This document shows, one piece after another, positions 1 through 9,535 of a DNA stretch of 64,000 nt. A model generated the notes under the pieces. The model was not told the DNA's origin. It searched no databases and saw nothing but the letters and a program-made list of their open reading frames with translations. Location of the stretch: contig NZ_JBHULI010000001.1 in NCBI RefSeq assembly GCF_042684365.1, positions 62,001-126,000 on the forward strand. Reading direction: 5' to 3'. A program made the position numbers and the translations under genes. The number at the start of each line of letters is the position of its first letter. Position 1 is the stretch's first letter. Origin of the DNA: Gracilimonas halophila. GTDB lineage: Bacteria; Bacteroidota; Rhodothermia; Balneolales; Balneolaceae.

Positions 1-96
1 CGATGACAGGCAAAATATGCCGGGGGACTTTTGTTTTCATGGGCTGAAGAAACGAAAGTCACTCTTATAATAAAAGCATCGTTCTATGAAAGGTCA

Positions 97-408
97 TCAG
101 TCTATTTTATCACGATCTATAATTTCATTATTCTCGTTGATAAATCCTTCGAATCTTGCAAGTTGAATAAGAGTAGTTGAAATAAGCTGATCAATATTCA
201 TTCCAGAGGACTTAAGCCACTTGTGAGTATCTCTGTCTTCCGGATATTTCTCTATACACTTTTCGGTGTAACTGGTAAAATCTCTTACAACATCCAAAAT
301 GTCTATCAATTTATTAGGGCATTGGCACTCGATCATATCAGCGTGTTTTCGCAATGCTTTCGCTGCTTCCTCACTGATCTGTACTCCTTCTTCTACTTTG
401 ATCTCCAT
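97..408 (-). CDS. Conserved-looking small protein with a CxC pair
   Basis: I do not recognise this 103-residue protein. It is soluble, acidic and largely helical, with no signal peptide or membrane segment. A Cys-x-Cys-Pro stretch lies near residue 28, which could bind metal or be redox active; that is inference. The reading frame looks real because its ATG is preceded by a clear AAGGAG ribosome binding site with a 6-base spacer, which is unusual in this window. It stands alone upstream of hutH on the same strand, with about 250 bases between its start and the next gene, so no functional link is evident. Confidence is high that it is coding and low on role. Confidence 0.75.
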   Translation of the reverse strand: MEIKVEEGVQISEEAAKALRKHADMIECQCPNKLIDILDVVRDFTSYTEKCIEKYPEDRDTHKWLKSSGMNIDQLISTTLIQLARFEGFINENNEIIDRDKID

Positions 409-654
409 TTCAAACTCCTTGTTAATTTACAATATTGATTCAATTCTTATTAGTGGGTATTAACTAATTTATGAACGGTTTTAGGCACTTCGTAGCTTTA
501 AAGGGCATTTTTTGGTATGATATCCAATAGCTTTTTAAATCCAAAGTCTGCAAAGGATCGACCTTCCGCCATTATCACTTGTAATTTTTTCATCAAAAAT
601 GACAAAAATTACGCCGGTTTCTTTCTTTTCAGAACTTGGCGATCTTAGTTATTG

Positions 655-2136
655 CTAACCAAGCTGATCAATTAGTTTATGATCGAATAGTAAATCTACA
701 GCCAAATTGATCTCATCTCTAAAGTAATGATCTTCTTGTGCATGTGGAATTTGTTCTCGTATAATCTGATGAGCTTTTTCCACCCCATTCCCCGGTTTTA
801 GAGGTTTACGGAAGTCGAGAGCTTGTGCAGCAGTAAACATTTCAATGGCCAGGACCTGCTCCACATTCTTAAATACATTCAGCAATTTTAACGCACCGAT
901 GCTTCCCATACTTACATGGTCTTCTTGTCCCAGGCTGGTTGGAATGGAATCAACTGAAGCGGGGTGGCAGAGTACTTTGTTCTCAGAAACTAAAGCTGCA
1001 GCTGTGTACTGAGGGATCATAAACCCTGAGTTGATGCCTGTCTCCTCCATCAACAAAGTGGGTAATCCATCATGTCCTTCCAGCAATAGATAAGTCCTTC
1101 GTTCTGAAATGCTTGCCAATTCAGCCAAAGCAATTGCCGCATAATCTAAAACCAAAGCTAAAGGTTGCCCATGGAAATTACCCCCTGAAATGATATCCCC
1201 ATCAGGAAATACCAGTGGATTATCGGTAACGGAATTGATCTCCGTTTCAACCGTATTTACACAATGTGCGATAGCATCCCGACTGGCTCCATGAACTTGT
1301 GGGATGCAACGAAGTGAATATGGATCCTGTACCTTGCCGCAATTTCGATGTGATTCCAGGATCTCACTATCCGCTAATAAATGCCTTACGTTTTTTGCTA
1401 CTGCCTGCTGTCCGGAATGTGGCCGAATCTCATGAATGCGTTTATCGAATGGTTTATTACTTCCTTGCAACGCCTCTAAACTCATTGCTCCTAAAAGGTC
1501 CGCTACTTTTAAAAGTTTAAGTGTCTTCTCCAAAATAAAGGCTCCATAAGAACTCATGAGCTGTGTACCATTGATCAAAGAAAGTCCATCCTTGGGCTGA
1601 AGATCGATAGGTTCGAGGCCGTGCTTTTTCAGCACTTCACCGGCTGGGATAGTTTCGGTTCCACCATCGTTCCAGAAAGACCCAAACCCCAAAAGTGGAA
1701 GTGACATGTGCGCTAAGGGAGCCAGATCACCGGAGGCGCCGACACTTCCTTTTTCAGGAATAGCAGGAATGAGGTCTTGCTCGACAAAGTACATAAGACG
1801 GTCAAAGGTTTCTTTGGAGATCCCTGAATACCCCAATCCAAGGGCATGAATTTTAAGCTGAAGCATAAGCCGGGAAATATCTTTTGAGATCAGATCGCCG
1901 GTACCAACTGCATGAGACAAGATCAGGTTGCGCTGTAATTGTTTCAATTGATCAGCATCAACCCGTTTATTGGCAAGAATCCCAAAGCCGGTGTTGATGC
2001 CGTAAAAAGCTTCATTTTTTTTTAGTGCTTCTTCCACCACTGCTCTAGACCTCAAAACCGAAGATGGGTCTTTTTTCAATCTGGATATCGAATCCTCAAT
2101 ATCCTTATATAAACTACTGATCTTAACGTTCTTCAT
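655..2136 (-). CDS. hutH: Histidine ammonia-lyase
   Basis: Catalyses deamination of L-histidine to trans-urocanate, the first step of histidine degradation, in the cytoplasm. The Ala-Ser-Gly triad that cyclises into the MIO electrophile sits in GSVGASGDLAPL. The YGINTGFG loop, the SHAVGTG segment (His typical of HutH rather than Phe/Tyr lyases) and the GQEDHVSMG motif are all present. The open frame extends 20 codons upstream to 2196, but homologues usually begin close to the MKNVKISSLY start at 2136, giving 493 residues, so I prefer that start. Neither start has a strong ribosome binding site. No hutU, hutI or hutG lies in the window, so the rest of the pathway must be elsewhere or absent. 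A weak AT-rich hairpin lies at 581-612 beyond the stop. Confidence 0.93.
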   Translation of the reverse strand: MKNVKISSLYKDIEDSISRLKKDPSSVLRSRAVVEEALKKNEAFYGINTGFGILANKRVDADQLKQLQRNLILSHAVGTGDLISKDISRLMLQLKIHALGLGYSGISKETFDRLMYFVEQDLIPAIPEKGSVGASGDLAPLAHMSLPLLGFGSFWNDGGTETIPAGEVLKKHGLEPIDLQPKDGLSLINGTQLMSSYGAFILEKTLKLLKVADLLGAMSLEALQGSNKPFDKRIHEIRPHSGQQAVAKNVRHLLADSEILESHRNCGKVQDPYSLRCIPQVHGASRDAIAHCVNTVETEINSVTDNPLVFPDGDIISGGNFHGQPLALVLDYAAIALAELASISERRTYLLLEGHDGLPTLLMEETGINSGFMIPQYTAAALVSENKVLCHPASVDSIPTSLGQEDHVSMGSIGALKLLNVFKNVEQVLAIEMFTAAQALDFRKPLKPGNGVEKAHQIIREQIPHAQEDHYFRDEINLAVDLLFDHKLIDQLG

Positions 2137-2370
2137 GTTTTTCTTCTTAATTAGTTCCAGTATAACATTTCCAAAGCTATACTGGGCGAAAGTCAAAACT
2201 CTATCTCAGAAAAAATTTGCAAACTTATTCTGAGACAATTATTTACGAGTTAAATACAAAGTCTAATGTCGTCAGTTCAATCCTTGAATTCAATCCCTTC
2301 TTGCAACCGTTCTCCTGTTTAGGTATCATCGGACACTTCATGAATTTCACACTAACTTAATTTTAACTTT

Positions 2371-3885
2371 ATGGCAAGCGAACAAGACAGCCACTCAACT
2401 TCTTTTTTCGGGCATCCACGCGGACTCGCTACCCTCTTTTTTACTGAAATGTGGGAGCGTTTCAGTTATTATGGAATGCGAGCAATTCTAGTGCTTTTTA
2501 TGGTAGATGCCATAAATACCGGCGGGCTTGGGCTCGACGATACAACAGCAACCGCTATATACGGCCTTTACACTATGTTCGTTTACCTGCTCGCTTTACC
2601 GGGTGGCTGGCTTGCGGATAAATTCATGGGGCTTAGAAATGCCATCTGGTATGGAGGAATTATCATTGCTGCGGGGCATTTTTCCATGGCTATTCCTACA
2701 GATCAAACATTTTATCTGGGTCTCTTACTTATTGTAATAGGAACAGGATTTCTCAAGCCAAACATCAGTTCTATTGTAGGTGGTTTGTATGGTGATGATG
2801 AACCTGCCCGCCGCGATGCCGGATTTTCCATTTTCTATATGGGAATAAATATCGGAGCTTTTATTGCCCCTATTGCCACAGGATGGCTCGGTGAAAGTAT
2901 TAACTGGCATTATGGATTCGGCCTTGCCGGAGTAGGAATGGTTCTCGGTTTAGTACAGTATAAACTAACCGAAAATTACTTAGGTGATATTGGAATGAAA
3001 CCCGAACAACTGGATGATCCTGTAAAGCAGGCTAATCGTCATTCCCGTATTAAAAATGCGCTTTGGGGAATCGGAGCTGCATTAACCATCTTTATTGGAT
3101 TAGTGATGGGTGGTATTATTACAATTGATCCCGTGGCTATTGCAGACGCTTCCGGTGTCGTTATTTTTGGATTAGTGATCGCCTACTTTGTATATGTTTT
3201 TGTGGCAGAGGATCTTAACACCGATCAAAAGAAAAAGATCGGGGTGATCGCCGCATTGTTCATTTTCTCCGCTATTTTTTGGTCTGGTTTTGAGCAAGCC
3301 GGCTCTTCACTGAATCTTTTTGCTGAGCGTTATACCGATCGTGATATGTTTGGCTGGCTGATGCCGGCAAGCTGGCTTCAGTCTGTAAATGCCTTCTTCA
3401 TCATTACCCTGGCTCCCGTTTTCGGATGGCTTTGGGTTTGGCTGGCTAAGCGAACGCTTGAACCTTCCACTCCGGTGAAATTTGCATTGGGCCTGATCTT
3501 TCTGGGCGTCGGGTTTTTGGTAATGATGTTTGCCTCGTATTACGTAGTTGATGGCAATCAAGTGCTGCCTACTTGGTTGATCATGACCTACCTCTTTCAC
3601 ACCATCGGTGAGCTTTGTTTGAGTCCGGTTGGATTGAGTGCAGTAACCAAACTTGCACCAAAAAAATTAGTGGGACAGATGATGGGTATCTGGTTTATGT
3701 CTATTGCCTTTGGGAACCTGATAGCCGGACGTGTAGCCGGTCAATTTAATCAGGATGATATAGCCGCCGACCCTACCTTGCTTCCTGATCTGTTTTGGAT
3801 CATTGTGATCACAACAGTGGGTGGTGGACTTGTGATGCTGTTGTTAAGTAAGCCCATTCGCAAATTGATGGGGAATGTGAGGTAA
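2371..3885 (+). CDS. Proton-dependent oligopeptide transporter (POT/PTR2 family)
   Basis: An inner-membrane symporter of the major facilitator superfamily that imports di- and tripeptides with protons. The family signature E-x-x-E-R-F-x-Y-Y-G is visible near residue 26 (EMWERFSYYGM), followed by the conserved GGWLADKFMG loop between helices 2 and 3. The 504-residue length and about 14 hydrophobic segments fit bacterial DtpA/DtpT-type carriers, which have two extra helices compared with ordinary MFS proteins. It is a single-gene unit followed by a strong hairpin terminator at 3909. Substrate range cannot be read from the sequence. Confidence 0.93.
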   Translation: MASEQDSHSTSFFGHPRGLATLFFTEMWERFSYYGMRAILVLFMVDAINTGGLGLDDTTATAIYGLYTMFVYLLALPGGWLADKFMGLRNAIWYGGIIIAAGHFSMAIPTDQTFYLGLLLIVIGTGFLKPNISSIVGGLYGDDEPARRDAGFSIFYMGINIGAFIAPIATGWLGESINWHYGFGLAGVGMVLGLVQYKLTENYLGDIGMKPEQLDDPVKQANRHSRIKNALWGIGAALTIFIGLVMGGIITIDPVAIADASGVVIFGLVIAYFVYVFVAEDLNTDQKKKIGVIAALFIFSAIFWSGFEQAGSSLNLFAERYTDRDMFGWLMPASWLQSVNAFFIITLAPVFGWLWVWLAKRTLEPSTPVKFALGLIFLGVGFLVMMFASYYVVDGNQVLPTWLIMTYLFHTIGELCLSPVGLSAVTKLAPKKLVGQMMGIWFMSIAFGNLIAGRVAGQFNQDDIAADPTLLPDLFWIIVITTVGGGLVMLLLSKPIRKLMGNVR

Positions 3886-3908
3886 ATTTATTTTTCCATG
3901 AATCTTTA

Positions 3909-3934
3909 GGCCGAACAAAAGTTCGGCCTTTTTT
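3909..3934 (+). terminator. Rho-independent terminator after the POT transporter
   Basis: A perfect 8-bp stem (GGCCGAAC / GTTCGGCC) with an AAAA loop is followed by TTTTTT. It lies 24 bases after the transporter stop codon and also abuts the 3' end of the convergent gene at 3933, so it may insulate both. Confidence 0.9.
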
Positions 3935-4724
3935 ATTTGACCCACCGGTCAAAGCCCTGGGAAAATCCAATCCCAATAAATAGAGACTCATTTTCAAATT
4001 CATAACCTGCATTTAAGTCGAGATGAGCTCCTTCATTTACAATCAATGTAATGCCCGCTTCTGCATAGTATTCGTTGATCTTATTTCCACTGTAAATACC
4101 CGCATATCCTGCATAAACCCCCAGATTTTTCTGATTTGGAAATGTAAATCCGGGCGTAAGCGTAAATAACCAATTATCACTCGAACTGCCCACTCCAAAA
4201 GTATACCCTATGTTAGAAGACATGCTAAAGTTTTCGGTTAATAACTGATCTCCCGCTAGAAATAGAGTTGGAATAACCTCATATTTCGTAAAGGCAGATG
4301 CTCCAACCGGTAAACTCACTTTTCCAATTGCAGAAACTCTCGTTTCTTTGTTTTCTGATTCAAAAAACTGGAATTTCGTTGCCAACCCAAGATCCTGAAA
4401 ACCTGAATTTGTGATGTCTGTTTCATCAAAATTCTGAGTTGAATAAGAATTCATTAATACCCTCATTTCCAGATTTTCAAACACTCCAAAACGAAGCAGC
4501 ATTTGCCCAATATCAAATTGGTTTACCGACTTAGCCGTTGAAAGCTGGATCCCTGTTTCTAAGCCAAAAACACCCGGTTCAACTACATATGAACCATTAC
4601 CAATGCCAGGCCTGTCGGGAACATAATTTTCCTGAGCTTTTAATGTTTGGCATGAAATTGCAAACCAACCAAGCATACAAAAAATAACCACTGAATATGA
4701 TTTCATTCTATTTGATGAATTCAT
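3933..4724 (-). CDS. Secreted outer-membrane beta-barrel-like protein, intact paralogue
   Basis: A probable outer-membrane protein of about 263 residues: N-terminal signal peptide ending near LKAQ, then a mature part that begins NYVPDRPGIGNGS and alternates polar and hydrophobic residues in strands, ending in an aromatic-rich tail. It resembles the loosely defined transporter / phenol-degradation meta-pathway porin-like proteins. The open frame runs upstream to 4841 inside glpF, but the ATG at 4724 directly precedes a typical signal peptide and lies outside glpF. It is the third gene of a glpK-glpF-this unit and is clearly related to the broken copy at 7242-7973, so the pair brackets the glycerol genes. 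A role in outer-membrane passage of glycerol or a related solute is inference from position only. Confidence 0.75.
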   Translation of the reverse strand: MNSSNRMKSYSVVIFCMLGWFAISCQTLKAQENYVPDRPGIGNGSYVVEPGVFGLETGIQLSTAKSVNQFDIGQMLLRFGVFENLEMRVLMNSYSTQNFDETDITNSGFQDLGLATKFQFFESENKETRVSAIGKVSLPVGASAFTKYEVIPTLFLAGDQLLTENFSMSSNIGYTFGVGSSSDNWLFTLTPGFTFPNQKNLGVYAGYAGIYSGNKINEYYAEAGITLIVNEGAHLDLNAGYEFENESLFIGIGFSQGFDRWVK

Positions 4725-4762
4725 TTCTCTTCCCTGATTCAGATTATTTCGTTTTAGAAACT

Positions 4763-5527
4763 TTAAAGTATTCTGAAAGCCAATGCCGCTAAAACCGCAC
4801 CAACTGATGGGGCCACAATAGGAACCCACGAATACGCCCAATCACTGCTTCCTTTGTTTGAAAATGGTAATAAAGCATGTGCTATCCTTGGACCAAGATC
4901 ACGCGCCGGATTTATAGCGTACCCGGTTGGACCGCCTATAGCCAATCCGATTCCAAATACTAACAATGCTACCGGCAGAGCAGCCAGCGAACCAAGTCCA
5001 AACCCAATTTCTTCCCCGGAGATTGTAATTGTAGAAAGAAATTGTCCATCCACATCAATAAAACCGGGATTGGATAAATACAATACTCCAAAGATCAGAA
5101 TGAAAGTGCCAATCGTCTCTGTGATAAAATTTGAGCTATAGTTCCTTATCTCAGGTATAGTTGAAAAAACAGCCAGTTTTGTTGTCCCGTCTTCGGTAGC
5201 CTCAAAGTGGTCTTTATAGGCCAGCCACGTCAGGAAAGCCCCAAAAAATCCCCCTGCAATTTGTGCTAATATATATGGCACTACCATGCCCCATTCAAAC
5301 AAACCGGCTGTTGCCAAGCCAATGGTTACGGCAGGATTGATATGAGCACCGCTAAACTGACCCATGGTATAAACTGCAATAAACACTCCCATACCCCACC
5401 CCCAGGTGATCACGATCCACCCACTGTTGTTTCCTTTGGTCTTATTCAAGATGACATTCGCAACTACACCGCACCCGAATAAAAGGAGTATAGACGTTCC
5501 TATAAACTCAGCTAAAAAAGGATTCAT
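4763..5527 (-). CDS. glpF: Glycerol uptake facilitator (aquaglyceroporin)
   Basis: A six-helix inner-membrane channel of the MIP family that lets glycerol diffuse into the cell. Both half-helix NPA boxes are present (HINPAVT and AINPARDLGPR); the Asp after the second NPAR is the residue that distinguishes glycerol facilitators from pure water channels. The frame is open back to 5566, overlapping the end of glpK, but the ATG at 5527 starts directly at MNPFLAEFIGT, the usual beginning of the family, giving 254 residues. It lies 28 bases downstream of glpK on the same strand and is almost certainly co-transcribed with it, so imported glycerol is trapped as glycerol-3-phosphate. Confidence 0.94.
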   Translation of the reverse strand: MNPFLAEFIGTSILLLFGCGVVANVILNKTKGNNSGWIVITWGWGMGVFIAVYTMGQFSGAHINPAVTIGLATAGLFEWGMVVPYILAQIAGGFFGAFLTWLAYKDHFEATEDGTTKLAVFSTIPEIRNYSSNFITETIGTFILIFGVLYLSNPGFIDVDGQFLSTITISGEEIGFGLGSLAALPVALLVFGIGLAIGGPTGYAINPARDLGPRIAHALLPFSNKGSSDWAYSWVPIVAPSVGAVLAALAFRIL

Positions 5528-5555
5528 TATTTGCTTCTCATCAAATACTTCCACA

Positions 5556-7055
5556 TCATCTATCATCTGCCCAGGTTATGGCCGCATTAACGGCTCTTTG
5601 CCAACCTTTTGTTAATGTTCTTACTTTATCCGATTCCATCTCTCGTTCAAAAGTTTTATCGGCTTTCCAAAGTTTCCTTATCTCTTCAATATCATCCCAA
5701 AATCCAACGGCCAATCCGGCCAGATAGGCAGCTCCCAAAGCCGTTGTTTCTGTTATCATAGGCCGAACTACCGGGACTTCCCCCAGCAGATCACTTTGAA
5801 ATTGCATCAATGTATTATTCACAGTAGCCCCGCCATCAACTCTCAGTTCCCTGACCTCAATTCCGGCATCAGCTTTCATGGCGTTCAGCAGATCCATCAC
5901 CTGATAGGCAATAGAGTCTTGTGCAGCACGTGCCAAATGAGCCCGATTTGTTCCTCGCGTCATCCCTACCATTATGCCTCTTGCGTGCTGATTCCAGTGA
6001 GGCGCACCAAGACCAGCAAATGCAGGAACTAAATACACTCCGTCTGAATCCTCCACTTTATTGGCAAAATATTCAATGTCTTTAGACTCCTGAATAATGC
6101 TCATTTCGTCTCGCAACCACTGAACAACAGCACCGCCAATGAAAACTGATCCCTCCAGAGCATACGTTGTTTGGCCATTCACTTTCCAGGCTACCGTCGT
6201 AAGCAGGTTTTGCTCAGATTTTACAGGCTCATCCCCAATGTTCATGAGCATAAAACATCCGGTTCCGTAGGTGTTCTTGACCATGCCGGGCTCAGTACAC
6301 ATCTGCCCAAAAAGTGCAGACTGTTGATCTCCGGCTATACCTGCGATGGGTATTTTACTCGCGAATAAGGTGGTCTTGGTGCTTCCATACTTTTCACTCG
6401 ATTGACGCACTTCCGGTAACATACTTTTAGGAATATTCATCAACTCAAGTAATTCATCATCCCATTCCATCGAGTTTATATTAAATAAAAGAGTCCGGGA
6501 AGCATTTGTCACATCAGTAATATGTAATTCTCCCTGCGTAAAATTCCAAATGAGCCAACTGTCAATAGTGCCGAAAGCAAGCTCGCCATTTTTTGCTTTT
6601 TCTCTGGCCCCCTCAACGTTATCAAGAATCCATTTCACTTTTGTTCCCGAGAAATAGGAATCAATGACCAACCCGGTTTTCTTCTGGATCATATCGGCAT
6701 GACCATCTTTCTTGAGCTGATCACAATAATCTGAAGTCCGCCGGTCTTGCCAAACAATGGCATTGTAAATAGGTTTACCCGATTTCCGATCCCAAACCAC
6801 CGTTGTTTCTCTCTGATTTGTGATTCCGATGCCTGCAATTGCTTTCCCGTTTATTCCGGCTGAAGCTACCGCTTCTGCTGCGACACCCGCTTGTGACGAC
6901 CATATTTCCTGCGCATCGTGTTCTACCCAACCCGGCTCAGGATATATTTGTCTGAATTCTTTTTGTGCTACCGAAACGATCTCTCCTTTTTTATTGAAGA
7001 GCATCGCCCGTGAACTCGTGGTACCCTGGTCTAATGCTAAGATAAACTTTTCCAT
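5556..7055 (-). CDS. glpK: Glycerol kinase
   Basis: Phosphorylates glycerol to sn-glycerol-3-phosphate with ATP in the cytoplasm. The 499-residue length is standard. The FGGY-family N terminus LALDQGTTSSRA, the PGWVEHDAQEIW segment, the TNQRETTVVWD substrate region, the AGDQQSALFGQ loop and the C-terminal LRVDGGATVNN ATP-binding segment are all visible. It is the first gene of the glpK-glpF unit. No glpD, glpA or GlpR-type regulator is in the window, so oxidation of the product must be encoded elsewhere. The 186 bases upstream separate it from the interrupted porin-like gene at 7242; I could not identify an operator there. Confidence 0.96.
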   Translation of the reverse strand: MEKFILALDQGTTSSRAMLFNKKGEIVSVAQKEFRQIYPEPGWVEHDAQEIWSSQAGVAAEAVASAGINGKAIAGIGITNQRETTVVWDRKSGKPIYNAIVWQDRRTSDYCDQLKKDGHADMIQKKTGLVIDSYFSGTKVKWILDNVEGAREKAKNGELAFGTIDSWLIWNFTQGELHITDVTNASRTLLFNINSMEWDDELLELMNIPKSMLPEVRQSSEKYGSTKTTLFASKIPIAGIAGDQQSALFGQMCTEPGMVKNTYGTGCFMLMNIGDEPVKSEQNLLTTVAWKVNGQTTYALEGSVFIGGAVVQWLRDEMSIIQESKDIEYFANKVEDSDGVYLVPAFAGLGAPHWNQHARGIMVGMTRGTNRAHLARAAQDSIAYQVMDLLNAMKADAGIEVRELRVDGGATVNNTLMQFQSDLLGEVPVVRPMITETTALGAAYLAGLAVGFWDDIEEIRKLWKADKTFEREMESDKVRTLTKGWQRAVNAAITWADDR

Positions 7056-7241
7056 AACTGCCTATTGGTTGGTTGCCTTTTAATCCGTTGATATTACAAC
7101 TCAGCTATTCAGTCAATAATTCTATTCATAGATATTATACTGCTTTTGTAAATACACTTTTTTCAGCATATAAAAAAAGTACCAAGCCATACTTGTCCCT
7201 TTAGATCAGTACTCAATAATCGTCTTTTCAGTCAAAACCCT

Positions 7242-7973
7242 TTAGCGAATCCAGCCCCCTATAAAGAGCACTTCACCTTCTGTTTCATATCCTAAATTTA
7301 TATCAAGCTGAGCTCCGCTTTTTAATGCATAGGTCATCCCGCCTTCCAGCCAGTGCCGATTGAAACTATTTCCAAAATACATTCCTGCATATCCAAAATA
7401 TCCTGTAATGTATTCTTTTGATGGAAATGAAAAACTCGGTGTAAACGTATAGAACCAATTGTCATCAAGACTACCTGGTCCAAAATTGTATCCAAAATTT
7501 GACGAAATACCCCATATCTCATTTAATGATTGATCTGCAAGAATTACCATACTTGGCACCACCTCATCATTGGTATATTCATCCGAGCCTACCGGAAAAC
7601 TAAATTCCACCAAACCTGAGACACTGGTACTTCGATTTCCACCAATGAAATTATACTTTAAACCTGCTGACATATCCTGAAACCCACTAATTGACTCTAC
7701 CGGACCATCAAAGGTGGTTGATACATACGAATTGATTAAGGCCCTTAACTCAAGTTTTTCCATTACTCCATATCTTAGTAGCACCTGACCAATATTTATC
7801 TGATCCGAAGATTCCGTTGTTGTGTATTGGACACCGGCTTCCAACCCTATCACATTCTGTGGCGTTATGAATGATCCATTCCCAATTCCGGGCCGGTCGG
7901 GCGAAAAGCTTTGAGCCTAAACTGTAGTCACGACAAAAAACGAACATATGATTATTGAAAATATCTTTTTCAT
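7242..7973 (-). pseudogene. Paralogue of the 3933-4724 protein, interrupted by an in-frame TAG in its signal peptide
   Basis: Reading from the ATG at 7973 gives a typical signal-peptide start (MKKIFSIIICSFFVVTTV), then TAG at 7917-7919, then in the same frame AQSFSPDRPGIGNGSFITP and a beta-strand-rich body to the stop at 7242. Without the TAG the protein would be 243 residues and colinear with its neighbour at 3933-4724: both share PDRPGIGNGS, GLE(A/T)G(V/I)Q and IGQ(V/M)LLR(Y/F)GV. The stop falls just before the expected signal-peptidase site, so downstream restarts such as the Met at 7853 would lack an export signal. A CAG (Gln) to TAG transition would explain it. Alternatives are a sequencing error or stop readthrough. 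TAG is an ordinary terminator in nearby genes (hutH, mnmE, cysE), which favours real inactivation. Confidence 0.75.
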
Positions 7974-8093
7974 AGGATTGAATTTATTGTGGTTAGTTGG
8001 TCTATAGCTACATAATGTGATCCATAATTTTAACGTTCATTCTGAATACATACTCACTTCGTCTTTTAATAACATCCTGCCTATCTTTGCAAC

Positions 8094-9467
8094 ATGTCAG
8101 ATATCACTCAACAACCACCTATTGCTGCTATAGCCACTCCTGTTGGAGAAGGCGGAATTGCCGTTATTCGTGTTTCCGGACTTAATGCTATTGCAAAAGT
8201 AAATGAGGCCTTCAAAGGTAAAGACCTAAATACACAGGATACCCATACCGTCCATTTCGGAAAGGTCATGAACAAGCAAGGGTTCCCTGTGGATGAAGTG
8301 TTGGTTACGATTTTTCGTTCTCCCAGATCCTATACCGGTGAGGAGACCGTAGAGATCTCCTGTCACGGCGGGGTTTTGGTTACCCAATCAGTTTTGGAAA
8401 CGATCCTTGCTCTTGGTGTGAGATCCGCTGAACCGGGTGAATTTACTCAGCGTGCATTTTTGAATGGGAAACTTGACCTGGATCAAGCAGAAGCCGTGGC
8501 CGATCTCATTCATGCCAAAAGCTCCAAAGCAGTAGATGCCGCCCATCAGCAGCTGGAAGGAAGACTGGGAGAACATATCAAAAAATTCCGGCAGCAGATC
8601 ATTGATGCTACCGCCATGGTGGAATTGGAACTGGATTTCATAGAAGAAGATGTAGAATTTGCCAATAAGGAGCAGCTTCAAAAACTCCTGGAAGAACTGG
8701 ATTCAGAGATCACCGAACTTTTGGAAACTTATGAAACCGGACGCTTGGTTAAAGATGGGGTTAAGACGGTTTTGATCGGCCGGCCTAATGCTGGAAAATC
8801 AACCTTATTGAATACTTTGGTTGGAAGTGATCGAGCCATTGTAACGGAGATTGCCGGTACTACCCGAGATACCATTGATGCCGACTGGAGTTATGATGGT
8901 TTGTTATTCAAACTCATAGACACAGCCGGGCTTCGTGAAACCGAAGATGTCATTGAAGCTGAAGGGGTGAAGCGCTCTCAGAAAGCCTTTGAACAAGCCG
9001 ACCTGGTGATCTACCTCAAAGATCTGTCTCAGCCCTTTTCAGATATTGAAAGAAAAGAGATCGCCGACTTTCAGTCGCGCGCCAAAGACACTCCTTTCAT
9101 CCTGATAGGAACCAAAGCTGATATTGAAACAGATGAAGAATGGAGAACGGAATTTGACCTGAAGATCTCAGCTTTGGAAGGAGAAAGGATCAAAGAGCTA
9201 AAGCAGTTGCTGAAAGATCGAGCCTTGGAAAACAAGCATTATGATGCTTCCAGTCTGTTGGTTACTTCTACCCGCCACCGCGATGCCCTCCAAAAAACAA
9301 AAGAGCACGTTCAGTCTGCCTTACAGGCATTGGATCAGGGCATGACCGGGGATTTTCTTTCCATCGACCTTCGTGCAGCATTAAAAGAACTCGGAACCAT
9401 TACCGGCGAGATCACTAATGAAGATGTGCTTGATTCGATCTTTTCGCGGTTTTGTATTGGGAAATAG
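8094..9467 (+). CDS. mnmE: tRNA modification GTPase MnmE (TrmE)
   Basis: With MnmG it installs the 5-carboxymethylaminomethyl group on the wobble uridine of certain tRNAs. The order is: N-terminal tetrahydrofolate-binding domain (about 1-120), helical domain, and an inserted Ras-like G domain with P-loop GRPNAGKST (about residue 227), G2 region GTTRDT, G3 DTAGLR and G4-like GTKAD. It ends in the diagnostic FCIGK with the conserved cysteine. The 457-residue length is normal. The start is an ATG four codons before the conserved PIAAIATPVGEGGIAVIR. The stop is a tandem TAG TAG, followed at once by a hairpin terminator shared with the convergent M16 gene. Confidence 0.97.
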   Translation: MSDITQQPPIAAIATPVGEGGIAVIRVSGLNAIAKVNEAFKGKDLNTQDTHTVHFGKVMNKQGFPVDEVLVTIFRSPRSYTGEETVEISCHGGVLVTQSVLETILALGVRSAEPGEFTQRAFLNGKLDLDQAEAVADLIHAKSSKAVDAAHQQLEGRLGEHIKKFRQQIIDATAMVELELDFIEEDVEFANKEQLQKLLEELDSEITELLETYETGRLVKDGVKTVLIGRPNAGKSTLLNTLVGSDRAIVTEIAGTTRDTIDADWSYDGLLFKLIDTAGLRETEDVIEAEGVKRSQKAFEQADLVIYLKDLSQPFSDIERKEIADFQSRAKDTPFILIGTKADIETDEEWRTEFDLKISALEGERIKELKQLLKDRALENKHYDASSLLVTSTRHRDALQKTKEHVQSALQALDQGMTGDFLSIDLRAALKELGTITGEITNEDVLDSIFSRFCIGK

Positions 9468-9480
9468 TAGAATAAAAAAA

Positions 9481-9512
9481 TCCCGCCTGAAGTTAATCAA
9501 GCGGGATCTTTT
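9481..9512. terminator. Bidirectional terminator between mnmE and the M16 peptidase gene
   Basis: The stem TCCCGC / GCGGGA spans 9481-9506 with a 14-base loop. It has an A-run on its left side and TCTTTT on its right, so it can act on both strands between the two convergent genes. Confidence 0.75.
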
Positions 9513-9535
9513 ATCAGTTTATGAAAAAGTAAAGC

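Noticed and set aside
26..60. Hairpin near the left window edge (GACTTT...AAAGTC)
   Set aside because: The stem is long but mismatched and has no T-run on either strand; no gene is visible whose transcript it would end.
581..612. AT-rich hairpin downstream of hutH as a terminator
   Set aside because: The stem has only A-T rich pairing and no following T-run on the hutH strand, so it is too weak to list as a terminator.
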